A DNA stretch of 64,000 nucleotides from NCBI RefSeq assembly GCF_019578655.1, contig NC_063263.1:24985001-25049000 (forward strand). Direction: 5' to 3'. The stretch comes from Ricinus communis (taxonomy: Eukaryota > Streptophyta > Magnoliopsida > Malpighiales > Euphorbiaceae). Shown here one piece after another: positions 1 through 10,982 of the stretch. Each line of letters begins with the position of its first letter. The stretch's first letter is position 1. The notes below the pieces were generated by a model that saw nothing but the letters and a program-made list of their open reading frames with translations, made no database searches and was not told the DNA's origin. The position numbers were made by a program, and so were the translations under genes.

Positions 1-740
1 TTTTAGAGGGATCATGTTTGCCTCTTCCTTTTCTGGTTCTATCTCCATGTTCAAAGAGTCGTCCTGCACATAAGCATCATCGTCAAACATAATAGATAAA
101 CCAGAAAAATTCTCACCTGAACGCAAAGTGACTGCGCTCAAATGTTCCTCGGATTCAGTAGCGTTTGATAGAGTTTCCAATTGCTCTTCAGCTAGTAACT
201 TGAAGATTAAGCCTACTTGATGCTCTATGTTGTTAATCGAGGCTTGTTGATCTTCAAGTATCCTCTCTGTTTGTTGGAATCTATCATCAAGACTTGTAAT
301 GAACCTCATCATCAGCTCCTCCGACACTAACTCTTCATCTTGAGTTGAAGGTGCAAGATTAGGCTGCTGATGTGGTTGCTGAGATTCTAGTGGTTCTGGG
401 CCATCTAAGCTCCATCCATAGGGTGAATGAGTGCTCCACTCTTGATTATAGGTGCTTCCATACGAGTCATTTGGCCAATTGCCCGTATAATTCACCTGTT
501 CACAATTATAAGAATAAAGAGTAAAATCACTGCACAATGGACAATCATTACTCAAATGTAAACCACAACAAAATTCACAAAAACTTGAGATGAAAGGATA
601 GGAGTGGAGAGTTGATCGGTAGCCCTGCAAAACGATTCCACTCGAGCTTCTAAAGATGCACGGGTATCCCAATTTTTAGCACTCTCTTGGTTCCTAATCC
701 TATTTTCCAATGCATCATACAAAGAGTTTGAGTTTAGCAT
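1..740 (-). pseudogene. Gag-Pol fusion ORF of mini-Athila mA-1, partial
   Basis: The ATG at 738-740 begins MLNSNSLYDALEN, as in the other mini-Athila copies. The frame is open for about 50 codons up to SSQVF. A one-base deletion in an A-run near 587-592 then shifts it just before the zinc knuckle CEFCCGLHLSNDC (C-x2-C-x3-H-x4-C). In the other frame the protein continues through EELMMRFITSL, a helical segment ending EHQVGLIF, and the Athila Gag hallmark AVTLRSG, and then leaves the window. In full Athila elements this segment is the C-terminal half of Gag; the capsid half is absent here. Not functional as it stands. Confidence 0.8.
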
Positions 741-911
741 TATTGAACCTCCTTATCATTCACTATCTGAATCATAAACTTAAACTAAATAAATATGTAA
801 AAATAAAATAAAATAAATAAACAAATAAAAATAAAAATCATAAAATAATAAGAAAGAAAAAAAAATGGCTAAATTAACAAATAGCAAATTTCACTCTAGT
901 TTTCAATCAAG

Positions 912-929
912 TCCCCGGCAACGACGCCA
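912..929 (-). other. Primer binding site (tRNA-Asp type) of mA-1
   Basis: The minus strand reads TGGCGTCGTTGCCGGGGA. It differs at one base from TGGCGCCGTTGCCGGGGA, the complement of the plant tRNA-Asp 3' end used by Athila elements. It lies 6 bases from the LTR end (spacer AGTTTT). Confidence 0.85.
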
Positions 930-935
930 AAAACT

Positions 936-2481
936 TGATAGGCTAAATCGTGTAGCTACAATCTAAGGCAGTGTACCTATCGATCCAGTCTAGCACTAAT
1001 GGCGAGTATCAAGGTCGTATTCCTTGGGAAAGTGAAAGCCCAGAGTTACTTCTTTGTTCTTTGTTATATTAACCTAAAATTGATGATGAATAATTTCTAA
1101 ACTAACTATTAACTACAAGCTAAGTTTTGAGGGAGATGTAGGAGTAATTGATAAATGAAATAATCAAGACAAGAAGACAAACCCAAAGGGAATCTAAACT
1201 AGTTGGCAACCAAACAAAAGATAAAGGATCGGTGAGTCTAATTATGCTACCCGTGAACGAATTCTTAACCGAATTCGGTTTCTCTCTCGAGATAACCGAA
1301 TTCCTAAACCTAATAACCTAAAGATGGAATTTCTTCCTAACGATTGATTCATAAATTAGCATTAAGCTTTAATCCGCCTCTATTAAGCTTTGTTAATTCT
1401 TAATCCAGCTAGTTAATTATCCTTATCTCTAAGCAATTATTAACCAGTTCTTGCTATTCAAAATTCCAATTGCCAAACGGATTTCTCAATCTCATAAAGC
1501 ATTCTAAACATCACAATTCACAACGTCTCATGAATAATGCATTATCTTATTAATACTGAAAACAAGAAGAATACAAAACCAACTCAAACAATCCAACAAT
1601 ATAATATCAAGCCAACATAGTAAAGAAATCCCAATGGATTAAATCAGTCTAGCTAAACATGTTCATGTTTAAAACAATCTAGGAAATCAATTACAATGAA
1701 AGAATAATGAAAATAAAACATGTACACCCTTTTCTCTCGAATTGGATGAACAGCTCCAAATCTGGATCTACACTTTGATTAATCTCCCAAACTGCCTCTT
1801 GAATTGCTCCACTATTGTTTTGCACTCGAAACCTTGCGATTTCGGTATTCTTACTCACCGCAACTCTCTCTCGCACTCAATATTGTGCAGAAAACCGAAC
1901 CAGCCGCTAGGGCTCTATGTCACTCTTTTCCCCTCTTTTTTTTTCTAAGAAAAAAATATTTTTCTTATATATTTAACTCAGCACGACCGTGTTCAAAGCC
2001 GTGCTGGTCAGCACGGCCGAAGTCTAGGCCGTGCTGAAACTATGGATCTTACCAAGTAGGGTTTTACCACGGCCGTGTTTTTCCCTGTGTTGGCCACCAC
2101 GTGCCGTGTTGATACCCGTGTTGGCCACCACGGGCTGTGTTGATCCCCGTGTTGGCCAACACGGGTTGTGCTGAAGGCTGTGGTGGCTACGAAAACCGTG
2201 CCTAAAGTGCAAATTTCAAGAATCAAAGCCAATGGTTGAGCACGGCCAGAGTCCAGGCCGTGCTCAATGTATACATTGCGGGCTTTTGTTCGATATTGAT
2301 GAATTCTCGTTCGTTTCCGCACATATTGATCTATAATTGCTTAAACACCAATGACGGTCCTATAAATATTCCTGAAATGCAAAAGAACACAAAACACAGG
2401 TGATATGGGAATAAAAGCACAATAATTGCTAAGAACATACGCAATAATATGCAAGCAAATATGTGTAAAACTATGCTCATA
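936..2481 (-). repeat. 5' LTR of mA-1 (LTR-2 family)
   Basis: About 1.55 kb. On the minus strand it runs from (CA/TG)ATGAGCATAGTTTTACAC, with one base lost at the very end (near 2481), to GCCTATCA at 936. The region 936-1700 is the long U5/leader shared by all Athila LTRs here, including the invariant block 1253-1320 with paired GAATTC sites. 1980-2265 is a GC-rich cluster of CACGGCC motifs. The same LTR family appears as 31777-33285. Confidence 0.85.
1964..2265 (-). promoter_or_regulatory. Putative LTR promoter: CACGGCC motif cluster plus TATA box
   Basis: On the minus strand several CACGG(C/A)C and GCCGTG half-palindromes (2265 down to 1980) end directly before AAATATATAAG (1974-1964), a good TATA box. 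Transcription would start near 1930-1945 and read through U5 toward the PBS. The same order is seen in the LTR-2 copy at 31777-33285. Confidence 0.55.
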
Positions 2482-3155
2482 AGTATTATATTATTGGATT
2501 GTTTGGGTTAGTTTTGTATTCTTCTTGCTTTCAGTATTAATAAGATAATGCATTATTCATGAGACGTTGTGAATTGTGTGTTTAGATTGCTTTGTGTGAT
2601 TGAGAAGTTCATTTGGCAATTGGAATTTTGAATAGTAAGAACTGATTAATAATCGCTTAGAGATAAGGATAATTAACTAGCCGGATTAAGAATTAACAAA
2701 GCTTAATAGATGCGGATTAAAGCTTAATGCTAATTTAAGAATCAATCGTTAGGAAGAGATTCCAACTTTAGGTTATTAGGTTTAGGAATTCGGTTATCTC
2801 GAGAGAGAAACCGAATTCGGTTAAGAATTCGTCCACGGGTAGCATAATTAGACTCACCAATCCATTATCTTTTGTTTGATTGCCAACTAGTTTAGATTCC
2901 CTTTGGGTTTGCTTTCTTGTCTTGGTTATTTTATTTATTAATTACTCATGCATCTCCCTTAGAACTTAGCTTGTAGCTATTAGTTAGTTTCGAAATTATT
3001 CATTACTCATTTTAGGTTAATATAATAAAGAACAAAGGAGTAACTCTCGGCTTTTACTTTCCCGAGGAATACGACCTTGATACTCGCCATTAGTGCTAGA
3101 CTGCATCGATAGGTACACTGCTTTAGATTGTAGATAACACAAACAACAACCATCA
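2482..3155 (+). repeat. Right part of a plus-strand LTR (LTR-1 family) interrupted by mA-1
   Basis: Begins AGTATTATATTATTGG, which corresponds to the middle of complete LTR-1 copies (after TATGTTGGCTT), and continues colinearly to ...ACAACCATCA at 3155. The rest of this LTR should lie left of mA-1, outside the window. No primer binding site follows, so it was a 3' or solo LTR. Confidence 0.75.
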
Positions 3156-4677
3156 AGAGGTGAATTCGAGAATAGGTTGAGGTTAATCCAGTTGGAATTA
3201 CCTTTTTTCAAAATCAATTTGGACTCAATTCTCAAGAAAAATAAAGTGTGAGGGTCAAAAAAAAAAGATTTCACAAATTCAAGAACCTAATTGCAAAGTT
3301 TCTTTTAAACTTTCCTTGTGTAGAGCCAATCAGGTCTAGTGTAGAGCCCATCAGCTCTACAAAGTGCTGATTAGGGCTTTTTCACTTTGACATCATTTTT
3401 CTCGATGATTTTACATCAAGATACAAATTCTAGAAGGTTTTTAGCGATAATCATGTATTTTCTAGTGATAATTATTTAAATTTAAGAAATTAAATTTAGA
3501 TATTTATCAACTTATTTTTTTTTAAATAATATGAATAATTGTTTTCTTTAGGATTTTCTTTGAAACCCTACCTCTATAAATAGAAAGAGGCATCTATGAT
3601 TTAAAGGGTTACTCAGAATACTCTCGGAGAATACTTAGAGAGGAAAAGCAAGAGAAAAATCTCATCATTCTTATTAAGCAAAAGACTCAAGAAACACTAC
3701 AAAAGAAGGCCATTCAAGAAAGAATCCTTTTCTTAGAATTTTTTTTAATCGACAGAAGATTGTCAATCTCACATCCAACACTGGATTCCCAACCAGTCTT
3801 TAATTCAACTACATCCTCATCACTTGATACTCGTAAAACCATTAACTACAGTGATAACCTGAGGGTTCCTCCAAACATGGATCCATCATCATCCTAAACT
3901 GGTTTCATTGCTTTTATTTTTATTTTTATGTTTTTAGACACATTATTAGGGTTACTATTACTTTTTATGATTAATATGATTAGATTAGAGTTTCTTGTGG
4001 ATATGCATGTTATTAGTTAATTGAGTTTTGAAATCTGATAATAAGAACACTAGGGTTTTGAATATGATAATGTTATTAGTTAAGAGAGAGTGCTTCTATT
4101 TTTTGATTTCAAGTATCTATAGATTTTTTTAGTAGAGGAAGTTACTTACTTTCAATTAACTTCTTGTAATTTGTGTTATGTTGGTAACTTCCCTAGCAGT
4201 TACCAACACAAACAATTAACCATTATTAATTATTAATAAAATTAATTATAATTAATATGGGTCAATATATGTAAATCGGTTTGGGTCAACTCGTAATATG
4301 GGCGACCTGACCCGAATTACAACATTTCCACTTGCACATGACAGATAGACCTCATTATGAGTCTCTCTGAATTTTAAAACAACTTAAAAATTTTATACTA
4401 GTAAATAGGTCGTGTGAGCTAGCGAGCAAACTTGCATTTGGGAGCCTATTACCATGCATTTGCTAGGATAACATAGTAGCTTCGACCCCAAAAAAATAAA
4501 TAATTAACTTGTTATTCTTGCAGTGTCTTAGACTTTGTCTCGTTGAGATATCATATCATCTCTTAAGCCTTTAAAGATCATGTTCTGTATATATCAATAT
4601 TTTATATATTCATAATTGAGTCATTCTTTGATTTAAGTGACGAGATTGGCTACCAATGAATACACTAGACAAAAACT
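3156..4677. other. Unassigned AT-rich DNA, possibly an old LTR of another family
   Basis: No ORF of note. On the plus strand there is a TATA box (CTATAAATAG, 3573-3582) followed by a leader-like purine-rich stretch, as in a Copia-type LTR promoter. A direct repeat of TGTAGAGCC(A/C)ATCAG lies at 3319-3337 and 3340-3358 (21-bp period). A perfect 11-bp inverted repeat (TGTTGGTAACT / AGTTACCAACA) lies at 4179-4189 and 4198-4208. I could not find paired LTR ends or target duplications, so the identity stays open. Confidence 0.35.
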
Positions 4678-6082
4678 TGATGTGTGCTACTTGTGTTAGC
4701 TACAATCTAAGGTAGTGTACCTATCAATGCAGTTTAGCACTAATGGCGAGTATCAAGGTCGTATTCCTCGGGAAAGAGAAAGCCCATAGTTACTCCTTTA
4801 TTCTTTGTTATATTAACCTAAAATGAATGACGAATAATTTCTAAACTAACTAATAGCTACAAGCTAAGTTCTAAGGGAGATGCAGGAGTAAATGATAACT
4901 AAAATAACCAAGACAAGAAAGCAAACCCAAAGGGAATCTAAACTAATTGGCAATCAAACAAAAGATAAAGGATCAGTGAGTCTAATTATGCTACCCGTGG
5001 ATGAATTCTTAACCGAATTCGATTTCTCTCTCGAGATAATCGAATTCCTAAACCTAATAACCTAAAGTTGGAATCTCTTCCTAACGATTGATTCTTAAAT
5101 TAGCATTAAGCTTTAATCCGCCTCTATTAAGCTTTGTTAATTCTTAATCCGGCTAGTTAATTATCCTTATCTCTAAGCGATTATTAACCAGTTCTTGCTA
5201 TTCAAAACTCCAATTGCCAAATGGACTTCTCAATCACACAAAGCAATCTAAACACACAATTCACAACGTCTCATGAATAATACATTATCTTATTAATACT
5301 GAAAACAAGAAGAATACAAAATTAACCTAAGCAATCCAATAATATAATATCAAGCCAACATAGTATAGAAATCCCAATGGATTAAATCAATCTAGCTAAT
5401 CATGTTCATTATCAAAATCCATAAGAATTCAATTACAACAATGAGTAAAAAGGTAGAGAAAACCCGATTACTCCCTTGGATGAGAGTAAACAGCCCCAAT
5501 TCCTTTTGCTCAATCTTGTATCGATCCTTGTTTCTCTTGCTCGATTTGAAAACCAATCAACGAACCTCACCCAATCTTCAATCTTTGAAGGGAATCCGAT
5601 TGAAACCTTGATCAAAGTGTCCTTTTCTCTTGGTTTCAGCTCAGAAAACCCTTAGAGAGAGAAATATTAGGGTTTGGGACGTTCTAATCCTAGCCGCCTC
5701 CTTCTTTTCCTCTCTTCATTCTTTTAATTAATACCCCCTGTCGCCTCCAACACGGCCGTGTTCCTGGCCGTGTTGGGGACACGGGCTAGTGTTCCTGGCC
5801 GTGTTACTCTCTATGCTGTGCTCCCTAAAAGCTTCTTTTTCTTTCATGTTTGACGCATCTGATACGGCTGTGTTAACCTTCTGCATGGGCATACTTAGCT
5901 CATTTCGGCAGCTTTGACATCCAATTATGCTTCAATTCTTTCCTTTATCATCCTTTGACCTCTTTTGGACCTAATGCACATAAACATACGTATAGGGTGA
6001 GTGTTGGGACCAATTTACATCCAATTGTCTATAAAATCAATCTTAAAAACCCCATTTAGATGTGCGTATTTTACGCACATCA
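4678..6082 (-). repeat. 3' LTR of Ath-D (LTR-1 family)
   Basis: About 1.4 kb. On the plus strand it starts TGATGTGTGCTAC and ends TACGCACATCA, giving TGATGTG...CACATCA termini. On the minus strand the first 24 bases contain a perfect hairpin (arms GATGTGCGTA and TACGCACATC). A motif cluster (5749-5880, including AACACGGCCGTGTT at 5749-5762) precedes a TATTAATTAAAAG start region (5721-5733). The eight bases left of 4678 (AAAAACT plus flanking C) resemble the LTR-to-PBS spacer. Confidence 0.85.
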
Positions 6083-7539
6083 AATAACCCTACACTTAGC
6101 TCATTGCTTGTCCTCAAGCAATCAAAAGTAAAATAAGGAGAATAAACCACTAAGGAACAATACTTAAACTGACAGACAAGCTAGAGAGCTCCTGCACATA
6201 TCCTTAACAAGCGTAAGTCAAACAAAAAGAAAAGAAGCAATCAATTCAAGTATCACAACCAAGATGCCAATAATTCACACAATACTGTCTCAACAAAATT
6301 ATTCAGAACCAACTCCTCACCAGATTCACTCTAAATCACTCAAAGTGTTTAAAGGGTAGTGTTTAATCGCTTAATGCATCAACTACTGCCTTACTTACTA
6401 TATGCTTGCCCTTAAATCCTACTCCTACCACTTATGGAGAGTGAACAACCATGTCAAGAGGTCTTTATAAAGGTTGTAATGGGGATTAGGTAAGGGTAGG
6501 TAAATTTGGTCAGAGTTGAACCTATGGTGTTCTGCAATGAAATCCATGACCTGCACACAAGTCACAATAATCACAAGGGGTAAACAATGGATAGTAGTCC
6601 AAGGTGGGAAATAAGAATTAAGTCAAAATGTTTAGCTCACTTACTTTCTTTCTTTTCATCACCTTTCCCTCTTATTCTTCTTTTTATATATTTTTCTTCT
6701 TTCTTTTTTTCTTCTTTTTTTTCCTTTTTTTCATAAGGGAAGAACATTCACATAATAGAGTGAATTTCTTTTTGGATTGATGTAAGCTGCTACAAGATTC
6801 CAAAGCTATTCCCAAGATAAAAATTTCCAATAAAAACAACTCATGTGCAAAATCATAACCCAAAGCAGAATAAAACTTAGTGGTAATGGAATATGATAGA
6901 AAATGGTGAAAGAGGGGGTTATCTACAGAATCAATAAACGAATGAAGGCTATTTGTCTAGAATGAAAACCTAAGTGCCTCTATCATACCAAAGTGTTAAA
7001 CTCTCCTTGTGGCCCTCATAAGCATTACCGAGCAAGTTCTAAAAGTAAAGACAGTAATTGGCACATACAAGCATATAAAGTGTATGCTTACAATTTAGGC
7101 TCAATTTCTCACAAGTGTGCTCTTGAGTAGGTTCCAAACAAAAATCATCAAAACAGAATTAAATAAACCAAAGCAACTTAGTGCAAAACTCAAACTAATT
7201 ATCTTACATTCTTCCGCAAAACTCAACACTATCGGTTTTACCCGATCACATGGACATAAACAGGATTTCCAAAAGCAAGTCAACAGTAAGAGCATCGAAA
7301 CAAAGTGAAAAATTTTCAAAATTTTACAAAAAATTGCATAAAGAATAAACAAATAACTGAGATGGAATAAATGAAATGCGATATATACACTAGAAAAGGA
7401 TCTGAATTTCATATACAAAATAATATAACATGAAAGTAAGTATATATTGATATCACCACCCCACACTTGAAGGACACACTATCCTCAGTGTACAAAATAT
7501 ATGAAATAAAAAAGGAAAAAGAAACTAATACTGCCCTGA
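6083..7539 (-). other. Polypurine tract and 3' non-coding region of Ath-D
   Basis: Immediately inside the LTR, the minus strand reads GCTAAGTGTAGGGTTATT (6100-6083), the plus-strand primer (polypurine tract). Further in come a pyrimidine-rich tract on the plus strand (6640-6735) and the conserved block GTGTCCTTCAAGTGTGGGG (minus strand, near 7475-7457), typical of Athila 3' regions. A T-rich hydrophobic frame is open at 7101-7466 on the minus strand; its counterpart in mA-2 is longer. I treat it as probably compositional. Confidence 0.7.
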
Positions 7540-9115
7540 TTATGGCTCCGGGGTGAAAAGAGGTGCATCGGCAGTATATGGCCGTGGTGGAGGAGTACGC
7601 TCTCCGAGGATCGGAAGTAGTGTCACATGCAAGAGCCGGTGGATCAGCAGGAGCGGCCGTCAATAGGAGGCTCGCCAGTCATTGTGTTGAAGGGTGCTCG
7701 GTCGGAGAGGGAGGGCCGGTGGATCATCCGCTAGAGGATGTCAAATGGCTCGTTCGGAACTTGACTACGTAGACAGAGGTGCAAAGTCTATAGCAAAAAT
7801 ATCATCAAACATGTCATTGGCCATAGGGGCCTCTAACCTACCTCCTTGCTCAATCAGGGCCTGAAGCATAGCCCTCTACCTCTCAAACTGAGCCATCATC
7901 TGGCTCTGAAACTCAGCCTGACGCTGTAAAAGGTCCTGTTGAAAAGCCTTTTGTCGAATGAAATGCTGTTGCTGCTCCTCTGCCAACCTCTGCACTTTAA
8001 GCTGCAGCTCTCTAAACTCAATAAGGGATACTCCTAAAACAGCTGATGAAGAACCAGAAGGAGCTGAAGTAGACGGTCTGGAGGAAGACTCTGGAATATC
8101 AAAAGAAGGTGGGATATCCTGTGCACTATGGGCTTGTGGGGCAGGTCGCACCTCTCTGAGTGCTGCCAAGAGAGCATTCCTCAGTCTATACTCTGGTCCC
8201 AGTGGTCCCTGCCTACGAGTCACCATCTCCATACTAACCATTTAGGGAAGTCCTAACGTTTCCCTCACCCCCAGCTCTGTCAGATGTGGTATCGCCTCCT
8301 CCAAAACTCCTAAGCTCCTAGCCAGTCGAGTAATGTAAGTCCCAAAATAGAAAAATACATTCTTTGAGTTGTTGTAGAAGGCACTAATCTATCTGGCCAA
8401 TAAGTATCCCATGTCGACGGATTGGTGCTGGTGCATGCTGTAAAGTATAAATATGTTCGGCTGGGTAACTACACCACCGCTATCTCCTCTGCCAGTGATG
8501 GTCCTAGCAAGTAATGCATGCAAGTACCGCAGTCCCTCAGGCAAGTTAGACGCCTTGGATTGGCTAGCACTGTATCCCTCTGTGTCATCAGAAATCTCGG
8601 CCTACATCTGCGGATATGACACACAGTGTGTATCTGTGTAAACCTCCCCAAATTGCATCCTCCTCGGTCCACAAGCCTAAGTGTACCCCAAACTGTTGTA
8701 CACTCATCGTGAAAGTCTGCTTTGCTAGTCTGAAACTAATCGCATCCGGTTGTTGGAAGTCCCGCAACTGGCTTTGCAGAAAGAAAGTGCTGGCAAACTC
8801 CACAGTCAACTCCCTATATGTTGGTTCAATAATGTCAAAGAAATGTTGAAATGGAGGCGTCTCAAGATATTGGCGGACTCATGCAAGTCCGATCTCAGTC
8901 TTGGCGATCTATCCTCACGCCTTTCCCAAATCTTTGTGCCTCATCGATTGATATCTTTGCTCAAAGGTGGGCTGCCCTTGGAAAAGTAAAAATCGATGGC
9001 GCTGCGATGGTCTAATTTGGCCTGAACTAGTCGGTGCAGCGCCTGACGATCGAGAGGAAGAGGAACCATCGGTTTGCCTCCTCTTGTAAACTCCTAATCC
9101 TTGTCTGGTGGATAT
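7540..9115 (-). pseudogene. Env-like (Athila ORF) gene of Ath-D
   Basis: Lies 3' of where pol would be, the position of the env-like gene in Athila elements. The start equivalent at 9115-9113 is ATA in place of ATG, followed by TCCACCAGACAAGG. It sits five bases after a good splice acceptor (CCTTTTCAG, ending at 9121). A serine-rich N-terminus leads to a conserved core (LTVEF-type segment, FGVHLGLWTEED, LLARTITGRGD-like), here broken by several frameshifts (8469-8900). The C-terminal part (7876-8241) is a glutamine-rich coiled coil (QRLAEEQQQHFIRQKAF), and the gene ends ADAPLFTPEP then stop (7540). Function of such proteins is unproven; envelope-like is a family label only. Confidence 0.65.
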
Positions 9116-9334
9116 GGTACCTGAAAAGGAAACTTTTAGTACTAAGGATCAATAAAATTCTGGCAGCATAACGGCATAAAATGAACAAACCAAACGATTT
9201 AACTCGATAAAATTAAACTGCTCAATGTCCTGCAAAGAAAATTTAATCCACAACACTGCCAAGCAATGCTAACCAATTAAATTTGTAATTCATCCACATG
9301 GAGTTTACTTCGCCATAATCCATCACAAGGAAAA

Positions 9335-10793
9335 TGATGTGCGTAAAATACGCACATCTAAATGGGGTTTTTAAGATTGATTTTATGGACATTTGAATGT
9401 GAATTGGTCTCAACACTCATTCTATACGTATGTTTGTCTGCATTAGGTCCAAAAGAAGTCAAAGAATGAAAAAGGAAAGAACTGGAGCATAATTGGACGT
9501 CAAAGCCAAAACGAGCTAAGTACGAGCATGAGGAAGGCCGAACATGGCCGTGTTGGTCTCAACAGGCGTGTTCTCAACACGATCAAAACATTACAACACG
9601 GGGACCAAAATGACCGTGTTAGACATCAAAGAAGAAGTAGATCTTATGGAGCATGGCCACAGAGAGTAACACGGCCTGGAACACCAGACCGTGTTCTTAA
9701 CATGGCCAGGGACACGGCAGTGTTGGAGGCGATAGGGGGTATTAATTAAAAGAATGAAGAGAGGAAAAAAAATGAGGAGGCTAGGGTTAGAACATCCCAA
9801 ACCCTAATTTTTCTTTCTCTAAAGGTTTTCTGAGTTGAAACTAAGAGAAAAGGAGACTTGGATCAAGGTTTCAATCAGATTCCCTTGAAGGATCGAAGAT
9901 TAGGCGAGGTTTCGTTGATTGATTTTCAAATCGAGCAAGAGGAACAAGAATCGATTCAATTGGAGCAAAAGGATTTGGGGCTGTTTACTCTCATCCAAGG
10001 GTGTAATCGGGTTTTCTCTACCTTTGCTTATTATTGTAATTGAATTCTTGTATACTTTGAGAATGAACATGATTAGCTAGATTGATTAATCCCTTAGGAT
10101 TTCTTTACTATGTTGGCTTGATATTATATTGTTGGATTGTTTGGGTTAATTTTGTATTCTTCTTGTTTTCAGTATTAATAAGATAATGCATTATTCATGA
10201 GACGTTGTGAATTGTGTGTTTAGATTGCTTTGTGTGATTGAGAAGTCCATTTGGCAATTGGAATTTTGAATAGCAAGAACTGGTTAATAATCGCTTAGAG
10301 ATAAGGATAATTAGCTAGCCGGATTAAGAATTAACAAAGCTTAATAGAGGCGGATTAAAGCTTAATGCTAATTTAAGAATCAATCGTTAGGAAGAGATTC
10401 CAACTTTAGGTTATTAGGTTTAGGAATTCGGTTATCTCGAGAGAGAAACCAAATTCGGTTAAGAATTCGTCCACGGGTAGCATAATTAGACTCATTGATC
10501 CTTTATCTTTTGTTTGATTGCCAACTAGTTTAGATTCCCTTTGGGTTTGTCTTCTTGTCTTGATTATTTCGTTTATCAATCACTCTTGCATCTCCCTTAG
10601 GACTTAGCTTGTAGCTATTAGTTAGTTTAGAAATTATTTATCGCTAATTTTAGGTTAATATAACAAAGAACAAAGGAGTAACTCTGGGCTTTCACTTTCT
10701 CGAGGAATACGACCTTGATACTCGCCATTAGTGCTAGACTGCATCGATAGGTACACTGCCTTAGATTGTAGCTAACACGAGTAGCACCCATGA
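9335..10793 (+). repeat. 5' LTR of mA-2 (LTR-1 family)
   Basis: 1459 bp. Starts with a perfect terminal hairpin: GATGTGCGTA (9336-9345), loop AAA, TACGCACATC (9349-9358). A motif cluster with CACGG/CCGTG half-palindromes (9540-9725) precedes TATTAATTAAAAG (9740-9752). The end is CCCATGA rather than CACATCA. Confidence 0.9.
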
Positions 10794-10799
10794 AGTTTT

Positions 10800-10817
10800 T
10801 GGCGCCGTTGCCAGGGA
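10800..10817 (+). other. Primer binding site (tRNA-Asp type) of mA-2
   Basis: TGGCGCCGTTGCCAGGGA, one base different from the complement of the plant tRNA-Asp 3' end. It is six bases downstream of the 5' LTR. Confidence 0.9.
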
Positions 10818-10982
10818 ATTATTTGAAAACTAGAGTGAAATTTGTTATTTGTTAATTTAGCCATTTTTTCTTTCTTATTATTTTATGATTTTTATTTTTA
10901 TTTGTTTATTTATTTTATTTTATTTGTACATATTTATTTAGTTTAAGTTTATGATTCAGATAGTGAATGATAAGGAGTTTCA

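Larger units (their letters stand above)
1..2481 (-). mobile_element. Mini-Athila element mA-1, 5' part (runs off window)
   Basis: Read on the minus strand, this holds a 5' LTR (936-2481), a tRNA-Asp primer binding site (912-929), a short leader (741-911) and the start of the deleted Gag-Pol fusion ORF (1-740). The 3' half lies outside the window. The internal region matches mA-2, mA-4 and mA-5, but the LTR is a different family (LTR-2, start TGATGAGCAT, as at 31777). At 2481/2482 the LTR abuts the right part of a plus-strand LTR, so mA-1 inserted into that LTR. The expected 5-bp target duplication is AGTAT, and its other copy would be left of the window. Confidence 0.8.
4678..9334 (-). mobile_element. 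Athila element Ath-D, 3' half
   Basis: Minus-strand element with a 3' LTR (4678-6082), polypurine tract, 3' region and an env-like gene (7540-9115). It stops at 9334, where the plus-strand element mA-2 begins. Gag, pol and the 5' LTR are missing; they do not resume directly on the far side of mA-2. Because it shares LTR-1 and the env C-terminal peptide with the mini-Athila copies, it represents the probable autonomous relative of that family. Confidence 0.75.

Noticed and set aside
10800..10817. Partial tRNA-Asp gene
   Set aside because: Only the 18 bases complementary to the tRNA 3' end are present, in the primer-binding position; no tRNA body.
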